From positions 9,267 to 73,266 of the forward strand of contig CAKSDR010000001.1 in the NCBI GenBank assembly GCA_934446095.1: a stretch of 64,000 nucleotides of DNA, read 5' to 3'. The notes under the pieces are model-generated. The model was not told the origin of the DNA, did no database searches, and saw only the letters and a program-made list of their open reading frames with translations. This document shows, piece by piece, positions 62,301-64,000 of the stretch. The translations under genes were made by a program, and so were the position numbers. Every line of letters begins with the position of its first letter. Position 1 is the stretch's first letter. This DNA comes from an uncultured Eubacteriales bacterium (lineage in GTDB: Bacteria > Bacillota > Clostridia > Oscillospirales > CAG-382).

Positions 62301-62684
62301 ATGCTTAAAATTTTGCCGGTTCAGAACAAGGAAGAGCAGGAAAAATTCTGCGGATTGTGCGGGATTCCGTATGATGCCGATTTTATGTCATACGCCGCGT
62401 TTGACGGCGAAACTTTTCGCGGAATTGTAAATTTTCGTATAGCCGAAAAATCCTGCATTATTTATAAAATTAAATTATATAACGGCGCAGACGATTATCT
62501 TGCTCTTTATCTTCTCGGAAAAGCGCCGCTGAATTTTGCGGATATGTGCGGCATTAAAAATGCTGTTTTTGCCGACAGCGATAATTATGAACTTGCCGAC
62601 AAGTTGGAATTTATAAATGAAAACGGAAACAGAACGCTGAATCTTGAAGGGTATTTTGAAAGCCCGTGTCAAAGGCATAAATAA
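62301..62684 (+). CDS. Small GNAT-like protein, function unknown
   Basis: 127 residues. Strand/helix order and phrases such as AAFDGETFRGIVNFRI and a last segment GIKNAVFADSDNYELADKLEFI resemble the acetyltransferase (GNAT) fold, but the acetyl-CoA pyrophosphate loop is not convincing, so activity is uncertain. GAGGAAA precedes the ATG. It is 17 nt after the pseudouridine synthase gene and probably co-transcribed. Confidence 0.55.
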   Translation: MLKILPVQNKEEQEKFCGLCGIPYDADFMSYAAFDGETFRGIVNFRIAEKSCIIYKIKLYNGADDYLALYLLGKAPLNFADMCGIKNAVFADSDNYELADKLEFINENGNRTLNLEGYFESPCQRHK

Positions 62685-62688
62685 TATT

Positions 62689-63525
62689 ATGAATATTACG
62701 GATTTTGACGAAGAAAGATTTGAAAAGGCTAAGGAGTATGTAAAAAATATAGAAGAGCAGACGCACTTTTCACAAAATTTGTCTGTAGGCAGAAAAATGA
62801 AAAAGCCGGTGAATTCCGTTTCAAGAGAGGGAAAAACAAACATAGGAGGGCTTTCCGAGGGAACGCTTCACCTTGTTTTGAAATACTTTCTTTCACCGGA
62901 TAATTCATATCATGAAATAAAGTATGGCAAAAACTTTATCGACGTTTTCATTGAAAACCATGCATATGAAGTTCAGACGGCAAATTTTTCTTCATTGAAA
63001 AAGAAACTCGGCGGTCTTCTTTGCAATATTCCGGTGACAATTGTGTATCCTGTCATAAGGGAAAAATATATAATATGGGTGAATCCCGAAACCGGAAAAT
63101 CTTCGGAACCGAGAAAAAGTCCGAAAAAAGAAAATGAATATAATATTTTTTATCAGTTGATTTACCTTCGCGATTATCTTTTAAACGAGAACTTATCCTT
63201 TTGCATAGCCGAACTTTCGTGCACGGAATCAAAACTTCTTTGCGGAAAATATACGGGAGGCAAAAAAGGGTCTGTAAGGCTTAACCGCGTACCGCAGAAA
63301 CTTTATTCGGTTAAAAATTACGGCAGTTTTCGTGAACTTTGCAGTGCCCTTATTCCGGAAACGGCCGGCGTTACTTTAAAAGAACTTTGCAAGGGCCTTT
63401 GTGTAAAAAAACCTCTTGCACAAAGAATAATGTATGTTTTAAAGGCCGCAGGATTTGCGCAGTGCACGGGAAAATCCGGAAATGAGAAGATATATTGCAT
63501 AAAAATTATTAAAGAGAAGTTATAG
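62689..63525 (+). CDS. Unknown protein with possible PD-(D/E)xK nuclease-like core and C-terminal winged helix
   Basis: 278 residues. After a helical N-terminus (about 1-50), SEGTLHLVLKYFL (56-68), HEIKYGKNFIDVF (75-87) and AYEVQTANFSSLKKKL (92-107) suggest the order E57, D85 and E94-x-Q96, the pattern of some PD-(D/E)xK nucleases. VTIVYPVIREKYIIWVNPETG continues the core. Residues about 210-278 look like a winged helix (LKELCKGLCVKKPLAQRIMYVLKAAGF). No mobile-element genes are near. ATG at 62689, 4 nt after the previous gene; its ribosome site is weak (AAAGG). I do not recognise the family with certainty. Confidence 0.6.
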   Translation: MNITDFDEERFEKAKEYVKNIEEQTHFSQNLSVGRKMKKPVNSVSREGKTNIGGLSEGTLHLVLKYFLSPDNSYHEIKYGKNFIDVFIENHAYEVQTANFSSLKKKLGGLLCNIPVTIVYPVIREKYIIWVNPETGKSSEPRKSPKKENEYNIFYQLIYLRDYLLNENLSFCIAELSCTESKLLCGKYTGGKKGSVRLNRVPQKLYSVKNYGSFRELCSALIPETAGVTLKELCKGLCVKKPLAQRIMYVLKAAGFAQCTGKSGNEKIYCIKIIKEKL

Positions 63526-63960
63526 TTTTAGCGTGCTGCAAAATTTCATTTTTCTTTATGAATCCGGTTTTTACACTCAGAAATTTTTTGACATTTTTTA
63601 AGTTGTCTTAAAAAATCGTGGATATTCGCCGCAAGTTTTAAGGTTCATTACTGAAGGCTGTGCCCGAAAATAAAATTTTAATTATGTTTACCGAACTTAC
63701 GGCATTGTTTCGGAGAAGATGCAATTAATTTTGTATAGGATAAACTGCAATACTGTTTACCATAGTTGCTGCGAGGTTGTTTTTAAAGCCCCGGAGTACT
63801 TTTGGCCAGATCCTATTTGTTTTGTATATTTTATTTTGAAAGCAACAATAAAACGCGGTATGCATATGACGGTTTTGGTTGGAGTCGAGATATTAGTATT
63901 ATGTAAAATATAAAATACCCCCGTAAAGGCGTGGTTCCGTAAGAAAACATTTATGTGAGA
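63526..63960. other. Gene-free tract at the right edge
   Basis: About 435 bp with no supported gene. A 64-codon frame at 63719 lacks a ribosome site and coding texture. A short GC-richer block with CCCCCGTAAAGGCG (63918-63931) precedes the terminator at 63963, so a small RNA or leader near the edge is possible, but I could not match one. Confidence 0.35.
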
Positions 63961-63962
63961 GA

Positions 63963-63998
63963 ATCGGCGTAGTTTAGGCTACGCCGGTTTTCTTTTCT
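63963..63998 (+). terminator. Terminator-like hairpin near the right edge
   Basis: CGGCGTAG (63965-63972) and CTACGCCG (63979-63986) form a perfect 8-bp stem followed by GTTTTCTTTT. The transcript it ends is not clear; it may close a short RNA in the tract before it. Confidence 0.7.
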
Positions 63999-64000
63999 TT

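Noticed and set aside
62689..63525. Restriction-modification or defence gene
   Set aside because: Although the core may be nuclease-like, there is no methyltransferase, partner gene or mobile-element neighbourhood, so a defence role is not supported.
63719..63913. 64-codon plus-strand frame in the right-edge tract
   Set aside because: No ribosome site, no recognisable domain, irregular composition.

Overview
The window looks like a chromosomal segment of an anaerobic, low-to-mid-GC Gram-positive bacterium of the class Clostridia (Firmicutes), possibly an uncultured gut lineage. The evidence is the gene order yicC-remA-gmk-rpoZ-priA-def-fmt-yugP-rsmB, a T-box leader on thrS, sigma-A promoters with 17-nt spacers, strong GGAGG ribosome sites with several TTG/GTG starts, sporulation-linked families (GerW/YtfJ, YtvI-type), and single-membrane envelope genes. 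The lineage is an inference. No tRNA, rRNA, CRISPR array, insertion sequence or prophage gene was seen.

Layout. 1-7800 (minus strand) is a growth operon for nucleotide metabolism, replication restart, N-terminal protein maturation and rRNA methylation, led by a near-consensus promoter. 7811-13413 holds small membrane proteins, a THUMP RNA methyltransferase, a TPP-riboswitch-controlled thiamine transporter, a sugar isomerase-like protein, an orphan response regulator and a diverged MogA-like protein. 13735-20475 (plus) has ribF, a PBP5-family protein with two degraded active-site motifs, a 56-residue ferredoxin, truB, two small unknowns and an ABC-F ATPase.

20900-33375 is the most unusual region. 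It is one apparent transcription unit with a long leader and encodes a 1036-residue modular solute-binding protein, two separate pairs of sugar-type ABC permeases, an NHL/TPR/YIP1 membrane fusion and a DUF5696 protein. It has no transporter ATPase of its own. It reads as a cell-surface system for capturing and importing a complex glycan. The families are known, but the substrate and the roles of the YIP1 fusion and DUF5696 are not.

33439-40375 holds lexA with its own promoter and a near-consensus SOS box, then a Gld-like ABC export complex (ATPase, permease, GldG-like, DUF4340) and a YibE/F protein. 40371-47441 holds a YtvI-like permease, homoserine dehydrogenase with a shortened regulatory tail, a DUF1385 protein, prmC, T-box-controlled thrS and a Dabb protein. 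47520-53726 holds mfd, a PrsA-like lipoprotein, an MreD-like protein and a PflX-like radical SAM protein.

54071-56743 is rpsO-pnp (minus). Its intergenic leader can fold in two mutually exclusive ways, and pnp has two in-frame start sites with equivalent ribosome sites. 57039-63525 holds a helix-turn-helix protein, DUF2953, GerW/YtfJ, glutamate dehydrogenase, a canonical D,D-carboxypeptidase, RluB, a GNAT-like protein and an unknown protein with a possible nuclease core. Two tracts (53780-54070 and 63526-63960) have no convincing gene.
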